64,000 nt of DNA from Acidimicrobiales bacterium (GCA_035533095.1 DATLUM010000094.1:47226-111225); one strand, 5' to 3'; counted from the first letter of the stretch, positions 16,789-25,753 are shown. Numbers and translations are program-made. Notes: generated by a model not told the origin, from the sequence alone.

Positions 16789-17178
16789 ATGGCTGATCCG
16801 CTTTCCCCGTGCGGCCTGGATAAATTCACCGAAGTCGCCGCGGGCCACGTAGGGCCCGACAAGGTCCCTCGGCTTGGACGACCGCGTCGACAAGTGGCTT
16901 CCCGAGCTTGCGGACCGCCGTGTGCTTCGCAGCCCCGCCGGCCCCCTCGACGACACCGCCCGATCCTGACACCTGGATCGCCGCCTTGGGCTCGCTACCG
17001 CTGTTAGGCCAGCCGGGCGAGAAATGGATGTACAACACCGGAGCCTCGGTTCTCGGAGTCTTGGCTTCCCGGGCCACCGGTTTGTCCTTCCCCGAGGTCC
17101 TGCGCACTCGACACCCCTGCGGTTCACGAGGACCTGCAGGACGCCGCCTACGCCGCCATTTCGGGCGACCCTGAATAA
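16789..17178 (+). pseudogene. Decayed serine hydrolase (beta-lactamase class C family)
   Basis: Four pieces of a class C beta-lactamase-type hydrolase are readable in shifting frames. They are: from ATG 16789, FTEVAAGHVGPDKVP; from 16874 in another frame, LDDRVDKWLPELADRRVL and PAGPLDDTA up to a TGA at 16967-16969; from 16968 in the third frame, LGQPGEKWMYNTGASVLGVL and ASRATGLSFPEVL; and a last piece, VHEDLQDAAYAAISGDPE, ending in TAA at 17178. Intact members have 350-400 residues, so most of the gene, including the SxxK region, is deleted. It is a remnant, convergent with ctaF. Confidence 0.75.
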
Positions 17179-17181
17179 CCG

Positions 17182-17649
17182 CTACTCGGTGCGCGAGTGG
17201 CGCAGTGAAGCCTCCTCGGCGGCGCGAGCCTCGGCTGCTTCTACGGCGGCGGTTTCGGCATCGGACTCGGTCATGTACCCGAAGATGGCACCGAAGAAGA
17301 TCGTCAACCCGATGATCGCGTACCAGAGGCCCCAGACGAGGCCGACGCTGGCGACCACCATGCCGAGACCCATGCCTGCCGGCCAAATGGAGGCGTTCGG
17401 GAAGTAGGCGATTTCCCCCTCCCCGTCGGCGTGAGTGGCGTCGAAGCGGTCCTCAGGCCGCGGGATCCGCCGGCGCCGGAAGTACTGCAGCAGCAGGAAC
17501 CCGAACAGCATGAAGTAGGCGGCGAAACCGAACACCAGCATCACGACGCCGGCTGCCTCGGTCGGGTGGTTCTTGTACGCGACGTAGATCACACCGGTGG
17601 CACCCAGGAAGATGGATGCGCCGAGGATGGTCCTCCATTCGACTTTCAC
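17182..17649 (-). CDS. ctaF: Cytochrome c oxidase subunit IV, actinobacterial type
   Basis: A 155-residue membrane protein with four hydrophobic segments: two near the N terminus (TILGASIFLGATGVIYVAY; VVMLVFGFAAYFMLFGFLLL) and two after a loop (IWPAGMGLGMVVASVGLVWG; YAIIGLTIFFGAIFGYM). The loop motif RRRRIPRPEDRFDATHADGE is typical of CtaF. The C-terminal tail is alanine/glutamate-rich. The GTG start shares one base with the ctaD stop, so ctaC-ctaD-ctaF form one transcription unit. It is needed for stability of the aa3 oxidase in actinobacteria. Confidence 0.9.
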   Translation of the reverse strand: MKVEWRTILGASIFLGATGVIYVAYKNHPTEAAGVVMLVFGFAAYFMLFGFLLLQYFRRRRIPRPEDRFDATHADGEGEIAYFPNASIWPAGMGLGMVVASVGLVWGLWYAIIGLTIFFGAIFGYMTESDAETAAVEAAEARAAEEASLRHSRTE

Positions 17650-19331
17650 TAGTGACCGACCTTCGTGAGCATGTCAGGGTGGTTGGCGTCCCAGACCGGG
17701 CGCTCCGAGCGGATCGGGGGCAGGGCCTCGAAGTTGTGCTCCGGCGGCGGCGAGGAGCAGGCCCACTCGAGGGTCTGACCGTCCCAGGGATTGTCGCCGG
17801 CGAGCTCCCCGTGGCGGTAGGAGTGGAAGAAGTTCCACACGCTTATCAGCACACCGAAGCCAGCGATGTACGCACCCAAGCTCGACAGGAGGTTCAGGAA
17901 GTTCCAGCCGAGGTGGCCGTCGTAGGTCTCGATACGGCGGGGCATCCCCCGCAGGCCGAGGTCGTGCTGGGGGAAGAACGTCAGGTTGAACCCGATGAAC
18001 AGGATCACGAAGCTCAGCACGCCGAGCCGCTCGTCCAGCTTGCGGCCGGTCATCTTCGGATACCAGTAGTAGATCCCCGCGAAACCGGCGAATGCCGAGC
18101 CGCCGAACATCACGTAGTGGAAGTGGGCGACGACGAAGTAGGTGTTGTGCAGCTGGAAGTCGAGCACCGGCTGGGCGAGGATGACGCCGGTGATACCTCC
18201 GAAGAGGAAGCAGGCCAAGAACCCCAGGCAGAACAACGTGGCGGTGTTGACGACCAGGGTCCCCCGCCACATCGTGCCGAGCCAGTTGAAGAACTTGATC
18301 CCGGTCGGGACGGCGATCAAGAGCGAAAGGGCAGCGAAGAACGGGAGCAGCACCGCCCCCGTCGTGTACATGTGGTGCGCCCACACACCCATCGACAGGG
18401 CGCCGATCGACAGGGTCGCGCCGACCATGCCCTTGTAGCCGAAAACCGGCTTCTTGGAATTCGTCGCCAGCACCTCGGTGACGATGCCGAAGTACGGCAG
18501 GGCGAGGATGTACACCTCCGGGTGGCCGAAGAACCAGAACAGGTTCTGCCACAGGATCGGTTGGCCCCCGTGGGTCGGGTCGTAGAAGTGGGTGTTCAGG
18601 TGCCTGTCGAGCCACAGCAGCGCGAAGGCTGCGGTGAGCACGGGGAAGGCCAGCAGGATGAGGAACATCGTCACCAGCTGGTTCCACACGAATATGGGCA
18701 TTCGGAACATCACCATTCCGGGCGCGCGCAAGGTGAAGATCGTCGTGATGATGTTGACCGCGGTGAAGATCCCGGAGAAGCCGGTCAAGGCGATACCGAC
18801 TATCCACATGTCCGCGCCTGGGCCGGGTGAGTGGATGGCCTCGGTGATGGGTGCGTAGCCGAACCAGCCGAAGTTGGCAGCGCCATTGTTGGTCAAGAAG
18901 CCGCCGGCGAGCATGAGGAAGCCGCCGAGGTAGAGCCAGTAGGAGAGGTTGTTGAAGCGGGGGAACGCCATGTCCGGCGCCCCGATCATCAGGGGCACGA
19001 AGTAGTTGCCGAGACCGGCGAACGCGAACGGGCCCAGGAAGACGAACAGCATGATCGTGCCGTGCATCGTGAACAACTGGTTGAACACGTTCTCGGTCAC
19101 GAAGTGGTTGTCGGGCTTGATCAGCTGGGTGCGGATCCCCTCGGCCAGGCCGCCGGCGAAAAGGAACCCGATGAACGACGTGACCAGGTAGTTGAGGCCG
19201 ATCTGCTTGTGGTCGGTGCTGGTGATGTACTTGACAAGCCCGTGGGGCCGAGGCCCGGGGACGATCTCCATCAGCGCCGGCTCTTCGAGCCGGGGCGGCT
19301 GTTCGGAGGGACGATCCTGGATCAGGGTCAT
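17649..19331 (-). CDS. ctaD: Cytochrome c oxidase subunit I
   Basis: The 560-residue catalytic subunit of aa3 oxidase, carrying heme a and the heme a3-CuB centre where oxygen is reduced. Diagnostic motifs are TSTDHKQIGLNYLVTSF at the first helix, LFTMHGTIMLFVFLGP (heme a ligand), WFFGHPEVYILALPYFG (CuB histidine cross-linked to tyrosine), MGVWAHHMYTTG (CuB histidines) and VVAHFHYVMFGG (heme a3 and a ligands). Twelve helices fit the length. The ATG at 19331 has GAGG upstream and overlaps the ctaC stop by four bases; the longer frame upstream is antisense/other-frame ctaC sequence. Confidence 0.96.
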   Translation of the reverse strand: MTLIQDRPSEQPPRLEEPALMEIVPGPRPHGLVKYITSTDHKQIGLNYLVTSFIGFLFAGGLAEGIRTQLIKPDNHFVTENVFNQLFTMHGTIMLFVFLGPFAFAGLGNYFVPLMIGAPDMAFPRFNNLSYWLYLGGFLMLAGGFLTNNGAANFGWFGYAPITEAIHSPGPGADMWIVGIALTGFSGIFTAVNIITTIFTLRAPGMVMFRMPIFVWNQLVTMFLILLAFPVLTAAFALLWLDRHLNTHFYDPTHGGQPILWQNLFWFFGHPEVYILALPYFGIVTEVLATNSKKPVFGYKGMVGATLSIGALSMGVWAHHMYTTGAVLLPFFAALSLLIAVPTGIKFFNWLGTMWRGTLVVNTATLFCLGFLACFLFGGITGVILAQPVLDFQLHNTYFVVAHFHYVMFGGSAFAGFAGIYYWYPKMTGRKLDERLGVLSFVILFIGFNLTFFPQHDLGLRGMPRRIETYDGHLGWNFLNLLSSLGAYIAGFGVLISVWNFFHSYRHGELAGDNPWDGQTLEWACSSPPPEHNFEALPPIRSERPVWDANHPDMLTKVGH

Positions 19332-20119
19332 ACTTGCCTCTCGGTCGACAGGGAGGTCGGGCAACTGTTCGGCGGGAGCGTGGTTTGGTTCGACTGGCCG
19401 GCGGTCGACACCGAGCACGGAGCCTGGCTGGCATACCAGGCGTCGTAGGCGTCCTTGGGCATCACCCGGACCATGAACCGCATATAGGCGTGGTACTGGC
19501 CGCAGATGTTGTTGCACTGGCCCTCGAAGGTGCCAGTTCGCGTGACGTTGAAGTCGGCGGTGTTGTCGATGCCGGGGATCAGGTCACGGTTGAAGAGGAA
19601 CTCCTTGACGTAGAAGGTGTGGACCACGTCCTCGCTGACGAAGTGAAGCTGTACCGTCTCACCGGCGGGCATGTACAGCACCGGCAGGTTGGCCTCGGAG
19701 TTGATGTCCAGAGCGTTGGCGACTGTGCCGACCTCCTGGTGGCCGTTCGGGTAGATGAAGCGCCAGCCCCACTGGAACCCGTCGACGGTGATCTTGACCG
19801 CCGGGGTCTTGGAGACTGCGTTCACCTTGTTCTCCGCGTTGTACATGAACCCGAACACGACTGCCACGATCAGGAGGGGGATGATCGTGTAGGCAGCCTC
19901 GATGGGGATGTGGTACTGGAACTGGGAGGCCTGACGGCTGCTGCCCGGGCGGTGGCGGTACCGCAACACACACCAGAAGATGCCAAATAGCACGATGAGC
20001 CCTATGGGCACCGCAAACCAGTACGTGGTGTGCCACAGCTGCCGGGTCCATTGGTCCTGGGTGGTCACGCCGTGGGGGGAACCGAGGTCGGTGCCCAGCA
20101 GTCGGGTCGCTAGATCCAT
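19328..20119 (-). CDS. ctaC: Cytochrome c oxidase subunit II
   Basis: A 263-residue membrane subunit carrying the binuclear CuA site. Two N-terminal helices (YWFAVPIGLIVLFGIFWCVL; YTIIPLLIVAVVFGFMY) anchor an external cupredoxin domain. The CuA ligands are in DVVHTFYVKEF and CNNICGQYHAYM (two cysteines, histidine, methionine). The start at ATG 20119 (MDLATRLLGTDLGSPHG) gives a short N terminus without an obvious signal peptide or lipobox, unlike many actinobacterial CtaC. The C-terminal tail is rich in Ser, Thr and Pro. It is divergent from rplM across 186 bases. Confidence 0.94.
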   Translation of the reverse strand: MDLATRLLGTDLGSPHGVTTQDQWTRQLWHTTYWFAVPIGLIVLFGIFWCVLRYRHRPGSSRQASQFQYHIPIEAAYTIIPLLIVAVVFGFMYNAENKVNAVSKTPAVKITVDGFQWGWRFIYPNGHQEVGTVANALDINSEANLPVLYMPAGETVQLHFVSEDVVHTFYVKEFLFNRDLIPGIDNTADFNVTRTGTFEGQCNNICGQYHAYMRFMVRVMPKDAYDAWYASQAPCSVSTAGQSNQTTLPPNSCPTSLSTERQV

Positions 20120-20197
20120 AACTTCGCCTAACAATAAGCAGGCGGGCGCGACGGCACCAACCCGGCCGATACCCCGGTGACGTGCGGTTCCGCCCGA

Positions 20198-20227
20198 TTG
20201 CCGGACACCGCCGTGAGCATCTATTCT
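20198..20227 (+). promoter_or_regulatory. Possible promoter of rplM-rpsI
   Basis: TTGCCG (20198-20203) and TATTCT (20222-20227) with an 18-base spacer each match the sigma-70-type consensus at four of six positions. They are about 80 bases before the rplM start, in the divergent gap with ctaC. By-eye match only. Confidence 0.35.
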
Positions 20228-20305
20228 GGTGAGCCGGTCCCACGCGCCCTGGCGCGGGGACGCCACGTCTTTTTCCCCTGCAGAAACCTCGAGGACGACC
20301 CGACA

Positions 20306-20758
20306 GTGCGCACTTTCACGCCCAAGCCCTCCGACATCCAGCGAGTCTGGTACGAGGTCGACGCCGAAGGCGCGGTCCTCGGGCGGCTCGCCACGGAGGT
20401 CGCCCGGGTCCTTCGAGGCAAGCACAAGCCGATCTTCGCCCCTCACGTCGACACCGGCGACCACGTGATCGTGGGGAACGCCAGCAAGGTCGTCATGACG
20501 GCGGGCAAGTCGGAGAAGAAGGTGCACTACCGCCACTCGGGCTACCCCGGCGGGCTCAGTTCCCGCACCTACGCCGACATGCTCGCCAAGGACCCGGAGG
20601 GCACCTTCCGCCTCGCCGTCAAGGGGATGCTCCCAAAGGGCCCCCTCGGACGCCACATGCTGCGCAAGCTGAAGGTGTACGCCGGCCCGTCGCACCCCCA
20701 CGCCGCCCAGGGCCCCCAGCCACTTCCCGTCGACCCACGCGCTCGCCGGGCCTCCTGA
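20306..20758 (+). CDS. rplM: Ribosomal protein L13
   Basis: A 150-residue early-assembly large-subunit protein. The GTG at 20306 gives [20 protein letters not shown], the standard actinobacterial start, with GAGG upstream; the frame is open further 5' but unrelated. Family motifs are [39 protein letters not shown] and [20 protein letters not shown]. The tail after [19 protein letters not shown] is proline-rich. rpsI follows 17 bases later. Confidence 0.96.
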   Translation: MRTFTPKPSDIQRVWYEVDAEGAVLGRLATEVARVLRGKHKPIFAPHVDTGDHVIVGNASKVVMTAGKSEKKVHYRHSGYPGGLSSRTYADMLAKDPEGTFRLAVKGMLPKGPLGRHMLRKLKVYAGPSHPHAAQGPQPLPVDPRARRAS

Positions 20759-20775
20759 GGAAAGTCGAAACCGCC

Positions 20776-21168
20776 GTGCCGAAGCCGCTCATCCAGTCCA
20801 CCGGACGCCGCAAGGCTGCTGTAGCGCGGGTGCGCCTGCGTCCCGGCACCGGGGTCGTGACAGTCAACCGCCGCCCGCTGGAGGAGTACTTCCCGTCGGC
20901 GACGCACCGGATGCTCATCACTGAGCCGCTGCGAGTGGTCGAGAAGGCGGAGTCCTACGACGTCGACTGCACGCTCGACGGCGGCGGAGTGTCCGGCCAG
21001 GCCGGCGCCCTGCGACTCGGGATCGCACGGGCGATCGCCGGGGTCGAGACCGACCTCCGTGCCCCGCTGAAGCGGGCCGGGTTCCTCACCCGCGACGCCC
21101 GGGAGAAGGAGTCCAAGAAGTACGGCCTCAAGAAGGCCCGCAAGGCGCCGCAGTACTCGAAACGCTGA
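20776..21168 (+). CDS. rpsI: Ribosomal protein S9
   Basis: A 130-residue 30S head protein whose C-terminal tail reaches the P-site tRNA. The signature [20 protein letters not shown] is at the N terminus, with [19 protein letters not shown] in the centre. It ends in the conserved basic tail [19 protein letters not shown]. The GTG start follows GGAAAG. glmM begins seven bases after the stop, so rplM-rpsI-glmM are one unit. Confidence 0.97.
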   Translation: MPKPLIQSTGRRKAAVARVRLRPGTGVVTVNRRPLEEYFPSATHRMLITEPLRVVEKAESYDVDCTLDGGGVSGQAGALRLGIARAIAGVETDLRAPLKRAGFLTRDAREKESKKYGLKKARKAPQYSKR

Positions 21169-21174
21169 GCGCCC

Positions 21175-22512
21175 GTGTCGTTGCGCTTCGGCACGGACGG
21201 GGTCCGCGGGGCGGCGGGCTCCGAGTTGTCGCCGGAGTTGGTGCTCGCTCTAGGGCGCGCCGCGGCGGCGGTCCTCGGAGGTAGCGAGTTCGTAGTCGGT
21301 CGGGATACGCGGCTGTCCGGACCGATGCTCCAGGCAGCCCTGTCGGCGGGCATCGCGGCGGAGGGCCTGGACGTCGTGGACATCGGGGTCGCCCCGACAC
21401 CCGCCGTCGCCGCCGTCGCCGCCGCCCGGGGCGTTGCTGCGGCGGTGATATCCGCCTCGCACAACCCCTACCACGACAACGGCATCAAGCTTCTGGCACC
21501 CGGCGGCCTCAAGCTCAACGACGACGAGGAGCAGCAGATCGAGCGCGCCGTCGCCGCCCGGTCAGCGGTTGCATCCGGCGCACCGCCGGCGATCGGGCGA
21601 CTGCGCTCTGACGACGAAGCGATCCCGTGGTACTGCCGGCGGGTGGTCGACTCGCTAGGAGGGCGCAGGGTGGACGGGATCCGGGTGGTGGTCGACTGCG
21701 CCAATGGAGCCGCTACTCCCACCGCCGAGCGCATACTGGCTCAGGCGGGGGCGGACGTCGTGCATGTGATCGCCGCGCAACCGGACGGAACCAACATCAA
21801 CGAGCGTTGCGGGTCGACGGACCCGTCGTTGCTGGCCGAGTCGGTGAGGGCTCACGGGGCCGATGTGGGCTTGGCGCTCGACGGGGACGCAGACCGGGTG
21901 CTCGCGGTGGACGAGCACGGCGAAATCGTCGACGGGGACAGGTTGCTTGCGATGTTCGCCGTCGATCTCCGTGAGCGGGACCGGTTGGCGGGTAACACGC
22001 TGGTGGTTACCGTGATGTCGAACCTCGGCTTGCAGAAGGCGATGGAGGACGCCGGAGTACGCGTGCACCGCACGGCGGTGGGCGACCGCAACGTGCTCGA
22101 GGCTCTCGACGGCAATGGTTGGTCTCTCGGCGGTGAACAGTCGGGTCACATCATCTTCCGCGAGCTCGCCACCACCGGCGACGGTGTGCTGTCGGGCCTG
22201 CTTCTGCTGGACCTGCTGAGGCGGTCGGGGCGCAAGCTCTCGGAGTTGGCAGCGGAGTCGATGGTCAGCATGCCGCAGGTGTTGCGCAACGTGGAGATCC
22301 CGCCGGGCTCGCCTCCGATTTCGGACTCGGCGCGGTTGTCGAACGAGATCCGTGCGGTAGAGGACGAGCTCGGAACGGGAGGCCGGGTGGTCCTGAGGGC
22401 GTCGGGCACCGAGCCGCTCGTCAGGGTCATGGTCGAGGCGCAGACTGAGCACGCTGCGGCATCCGCTGCCCAGCGCCTGGTCGACGCGGTCGAGGAGGCG
22501 GCACGAGGTTGA
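21175..22512 (+). CDS. glmM: Phosphoglucosamine mutase
   Basis: A 445-residue enzyme converting glucosamine-6-phosphate to glucosamine-1-phosphate on the path to UDP-GlcNAc and peptidoglycan. The active serine is in ISASHNPYHDNGIKLL and the magnesium loop is DGDADR. The sugar-binding loop is GEQSGH and the phosphate-binding loop RASGTEPLVRVMVEA. All four catalytic regions of the alpha-D-phosphohexomutase family are present. The start GTG at 21175 gives MSLRFGTDGVRG. The last four bases overlap the next gene. Confidence 0.96.
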   Translation: MSLRFGTDGVRGAAGSELSPELVLALGRAAAAVLGGSEFVVGRDTRLSGPMLQAALSAGIAAEGLDVVDIGVAPTPAVAAVAAARGVAAAVISASHNPYHDNGIKLLAPGGLKLNDDEEQQIERAVAARSAVASGAPPAIGRLRSDDEAIPWYCRRVVDSLGGRRVDGIRVVVDCANGAATPTAERILAQAGADVVHVIAAQPDGTNINERCGSTDPSLLAESVRAHGADVGLALDGDADRVLAVDEHGEIVDGDRLLAMFAVDLRERDRLAGNTLVVTVMSNLGLQKAMEDAGVRVHRTAVGDRNVLEALDGNGWSLGGEQSGHIIFRELATTGDGVLSGLLLLDLLRRSGRKLSELAAESMVSMPQVLRNVEIPPGSPPISDSARLSNEIRAVEDELGTGGRVVLRASGTEPLVRVMVEAQTEHAAASAAQRLVDAVEEAARG

Positions 22513-23567
22513 AGCCTCGCCGCAGTTCGGCGGTCAGGGCGTCATCGGTTGCCGTGGCGCTCTCCGCCGCCCTCACGTTGGCGTCATGTTCGAGCGGTCC
22601 GGCCCACAACGCGGCGCGTACCACCACGACAGCAGCGCGAAGCACCACAAGCCCGACAGCGGGCACGTCGACCACGGGGGCCGCGTCCACGACCGCGCCC
22701 GCGGCTGGGGCGGGATTCTGCGGCTTCCTGCAGACCTCGCAGGCGCACTACTCCCACGTCGTCTGGATCTGGATGGAGAACCACCCGTTCCAGTCGGTGA
22801 TCGGCTCGCCGTCAGCGCCCTTCGAGAACCAGGTGGCGGCGCAATGCGGGTTGGCGACCAACTATCACAACGTCACCCACCCGAGCCTTCCCAACTACAT
22901 CGCGGCCACATCGGGGCTGGGGCGGAGCGAGCTGGGCCGCTTCTCGTCGGACTGCGACCCGAGCCCGTCCTGCACTGCCTCGCCGGGAACGGCGAGCATC
23001 TTCTCGCAGGCGCCGAGCTGGCGGGCCTACGAAGAGTCGATGCCTGCCCCTTGCACCAAAGGCAGTTCGGACGACTACGCGGCCAGGCACAACCCGCCCG
23101 TGTACTACCCGTCGCTCGCGCCGGCGTGCGGCTCCGACGACGTGGCGATCGGCAACCTCTACCACGACCTCAGCGCCGGGACGTTGCCGGCGTTCGCGTT
23201 CGTCACGCCGAACCTCATCGACGACACCCACAACGGGAGCGTGGCTGACGGTGACAACTGGCTGCGTACGGCGATCCACGCGATCACAACCAGCCAGCAG
23301 TACAGGAGCGGGACGGTGGCGGTGTTCGTGGTGTGGGACGAAGGCGAGGGAGGAAGCGTGTCGGACTGCGCGACCAACACAACCGACGTCGGGTGCCACG
23401 TGCCGGCGCTGGTCCTGAGTGCCAGCACGCGGCCGGGGACCGCCAACGGCGGTCTCTTCAACCACTACTCGCTGCTCCGTACCGCCGAGGACCTTCTGGG
23501 CCTGCCGGCGCTCGGCCAAGCGGCCAGCGCATCGAGCATGGCGCCCGCGTTCGGCCTTTCGGGCTAG
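22509..23567 (+). CDS. Phosphoesterase-family lipoprotein
   Basis: A 352-residue exported protein. The N terminus is a lipoprotein signal peptide with lipobox LASC, cysteine 27, followed by a Thr/Ser/Ala-rich linker to about residue 70. The remaining part belongs to the phosphoesterase family that includes phospholipase C and acid phosphatase AcpA: VVWIWMENHPFQSVIG, HPSLPNYIAATSG, FVTPNLIDDTHNGS, DNWLRTAIHAI and FVVWDEGEGG supply the conserved metal-binding positions. The TTG start overlaps the glmM stop by four bases, so it is co-translated with glmM. The substrate cannot be told from sequence. Confidence 0.82.
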   Translation: MKPRRSSAVRASSVAVALSAALTLASCSSGPAHNAARTTTTAARSTTSPTAGTSTTGAASTTAPAAGAGFCGFLQTSQAHYSHVVWIWMENHPFQSVIGSPSAPFENQVAAQCGLATNYHNVTHPSLPNYIAATSGLGRSELGRFSSDCDPSPSCTASPGTASIFSQAPSWRAYEESMPAPCTKGSSDDYAARHNPPVYYPSLAPACGSDDVAIGNLYHDLSAGTLPAFAFVTPNLIDDTHNGSVADGDNWLRTAIHAITTSQQYRSGTVAVFVVWDEGEGGSVSDCATNTTDVGCHVPALVLSASTRPGTANGGLFNHYSLLRTAEDLLGLPALGQAASASSMAPAFGLSG

Positions 23568-23570
23568 TCG

Positions 23571-25058
23571 TCAGCCGATACCCATTGCGTCGCTGTTGTC
23601 GACCCCCGGGACCGACCGAAGCTTCACCTCGCGCATCAAGAAGGACAACAGAAAAGCGAGCACCGCTACCGGCAGCGCGTACATGAACGCCTGGTCCATG
23701 CCGTGAGTAAACGACTCGCCGGTTCCCTTCACCAGCCCGTACAGCTTCACGTAGTGCGGGCCGTTGGTCTTCTCCTGCAGTATCAGGACCGCCCCGAGAA
23801 CGGCTGCACCGATCGCGCCGCCGAGGGTCCGGAAGAACGTCACCGACGCGGTGCCGGTTCCCATGAACTCGAAGGGGATCGAGTTCTGCACCGCCAGGAT
23901 CAGCACCTGCATGAAGAGCCCGAGGCCCATACCGACCATGAGCAGCATGCCCGCGAGCGCCCACGCGTCGGTCGAGGTCGTGATGGTGGTCATGATCCCG
24001 ATCGCGGCGGCGAGGATGGCGGTACCCGAGACCACGAACCACTTGTACCGACCGATACGCGAGATCAGTCGCCCCGAAATGATCGACGTGCTGAGCATCC
24101 CGACCATCATCGGAAGCATCCGCATGCCCGACATCGTCGGGCTCACGCCCCGAACAGTCTGGAAATAGAGAGGCAGGAAGATCAACGACCCGAACATCAC
24201 CGATCCGGTCACGAAACCGAGCACGTTCGCGACTGTGAAGACACGGTCCTTGAACAGCTGGAGCGGGATGATCGGTTCGGGCGCCTTGGACTCCCACCAG
24301 CCGAAGGCGGCTATCAGCAGGATGCCGACTATCCCGAAGGCCATCGACGAGGTGGTCAACTTGGCCTTGCTGCCTGCATCCTGAACGCCGACGAGGAACA
24401 GCGACACGCCGCCCACGATCAGTAGCGCACCGAGGATGTCCACCTTCGAGCTCCGTGTCACAGGGTCGAGGTGCAGGAACCGGTTGACGACAAGCAGCGC
24501 GACGGCCCCGATCGGCAGGTTCACGTAGAAGACCCAACGCCATGACGCCTGGTCGACCAGGAAGCCCCCGATGAGGGGGCCAATGACGCTTGAAACGCCG
24601 AACACTGCTCCGAAGTAGCCCTGGTACCGTCCGCGATCGCGCGGCGCGATCACGTCGCCGATGATCGCCATAGCGAGCGTCATCAGCCCGCCGGCGCCGA
24701 CGCCCTGAACGCCGCGGAAGATGATCAGCTCGTACATGTTCTGCGACAGGCCGGAGAGCGCGCTGCCGATCAAGAAGATGACTATCGCCACCTGGAAGAT
24801 CCTCTTGCGCCCGAACTGATCGCTGATCTTGCCGTACAGGGGAGTGCTTGCAGTGGAGGTGAGAAGGTAGGCGGTGACGACCCAGCTGTAGAGGTCGAGA
24901 CGGTGGAAGTCGCGGCTGATAGTGGTCAGCGCGGTCGACACGATCGTCTGGTCGAGGCTGGCCAGAAGGAGACCGAGCATGAGCCCGGACATGATCAAGA
25001 GAATCTGGCGGTGCGAGTAGCCCGGCGCAGCCTCGGGCCGTGCTTGGGTGACCGTCAA
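23571..25058 (-). CDS. MFS drug efflux transporter, DHA2 (14-helix) family
   Basis: A 495-residue inner-membrane antiporter of the EmrB/QacA group, probably exporting drugs or lipophilic compounds with protons. About 14 hydrophobic segments are visible. Motif A is GKISDQFGRKRIF after helix 2; the DHA motif at helix 1 is LASLDQTIVSTAL; motif C is GAVFGVSSVIGPLIGGFLVD. The C terminus is short and cytoplasmic. The TTG start overlaps the stop of the TetR gene by four bases, so the pair is one operon under the operator at 25716-25753. Confidence 0.9.
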   Translation of the reverse strand: MTVTQARPEAAPGYSHRQILLIMSGLMLGLLLASLDQTIVSTALTTISRDFHRLDLYSWVVTAYLLTSTASTPLYGKISDQFGRKRIFQVAIVIFLIGSALSGLSQNMYELIIFRGVQGVGAGGLMTLAMAIIGDVIAPRDRGRYQGYFGAVFGVSSVIGPLIGGFLVDQASWRWVFYVNLPIGAVALLVVNRFLHLDPVTRSSKVDILGALLIVGGVSLFLVGVQDAGSKAKLTTSSMAFGIVGILLIAAFGWWESKAPEPIIPLQLFKDRVFTVANVLGFVTGSVMFGSLIFLPLYFQTVRGVSPTMSGMRMLPMMVGMLSTSIISGRLISRIGRYKWFVVSGTAILAAAIGIMTTITTSTDAWALAGMLLMVGMGLGLFMQVLILAVQNSIPFEFMGTGTASVTFFRTLGGAIGAAVLGAVLILQEKTNGPHYVKLYGLVKGTGESFTHGMDQAFMYALPVAVLAFLLSFLMREVKLRSVPGVDNSDAMGIG

Positions 25059-25687
25059 CGCCGGCCCCTCGCGGTTCCCCCGCGGCGCGGTGGCGCGGCG
25101 AGCCCGCCGGCTAGCTGCGCGAATGCCTCCTCTATCAGAGCGGCCAGCGACGCCTCACCGTGCTTGGCGCTCCAGCGGAAATAGGCGACCCTGCAGGCGC
25201 TGCAGGCCGCGGCCACGACGACGCCCGGGTAGAGGTCGGCTTCCGGGTCGAGCCCGGTGCGCTCGGCGACCGCAGAGACCAGAGCCCGCTCGATCTGCTC
25301 GAAGCTCGCCGCGACGCTGGACATCAGGTGGGGGTCGCTGCGGATCAGGTCGAAGCGCCGGAGACGCTCTTCGTCATCGACCGTGCGGCGTGCCGCGTCC
25401 TCTTCGAGCACCGCCTGCAGAGCGGTGAGCGGGTGCTCGCCGGCGGGACGCGCCAGGAGGGCCAGCCGTATCGCCTCCGGGCGATCAGGGTCGTGGTCGA
25501 CGATCGCCTCCTCCTTCGAGGCGAAGTAGGACCAGAAGGTTCGCGGCGCCACGCCCGCTCGCTCGCTGATCGCGTCCACCGTCGCCCCGGAGAGGCCGTG
25601 CTTCTCGACGAGGTCGATCGCGGCGAGGTGGATCGCTCTCTTCGTGGCTTGCTTCTTGCGTTCCCGGTGCGAGGGCGCCAGCTCCAT
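25055..25687 (-). CDS. TetR-family transcriptional regulator
   Basis: A 210-residue repressor. The helix-turn-helix is in residues about 15-60: ATKRAIHLAAIDLVEKHGLS, then GATVDAISERAGVAPRTFWS and YFASKEEAIVDHD. The C-terminal ligand domain is about 130 residues long (LTALQAVLEEDAARRTVDDE onwards), as in actinobacterial TetR/AcrR members. The ATG at 25687 gives MELAPSHRERKKQATKRA; an 18-codon longer frame would run into the operator. It is followed by the MFS exporter with overlap, which suggests it senses the exporter's substrate. Confidence 0.9.
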   Translation of the reverse strand: MELAPSHRERKKQATKRAIHLAAIDLVEKHGLSGATVDAISERAGVAPRTFWSYFASKEEAIVDHDPDRPEAIRLALLARPAGEHPLTALQAVLEEDAARRTVDDEERLRRFDLIRSDPHLMSSVAASFEQIERALVSAVAERTGLDPEADLYPGVVVAAACSACRVAYFRWSAKHGEASLAALIEEAFAQLAGGLAAPPRRGGTARGRR

Positions 25688-25715
25688 CGTGGACACCCGG
25701 ACAAGGTACCGCAAA

Positions 25716-25753
25716 AAACTGCACGCTGTGCAAAAACGCACAGCGTGCAGTTT
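25716..25753. promoter_or_regulatory. Perfect palindromic operator of the TetR-MFS pair
   Basis: AAACTGCACGCTGTGC (25716-25731) is repeated exactly inverted at 25738-25753 with a 6-base A-rich spacer. It lies 29 bases upstream of the TetR start and 82 bases before the divergent GlmS-like gene. Operator use by this TetR is inferred from position and symmetry. Binding could also touch expression of the divergent gene. Confidence 0.75.

Noticed and set aside
17616..18830. 404-codon plus-strand frame opposite ctaD
   Set aside because: Shadow of the cytochrome oxidase gene; Glu/His/Arg/Gln-rich without any recognisable domain.
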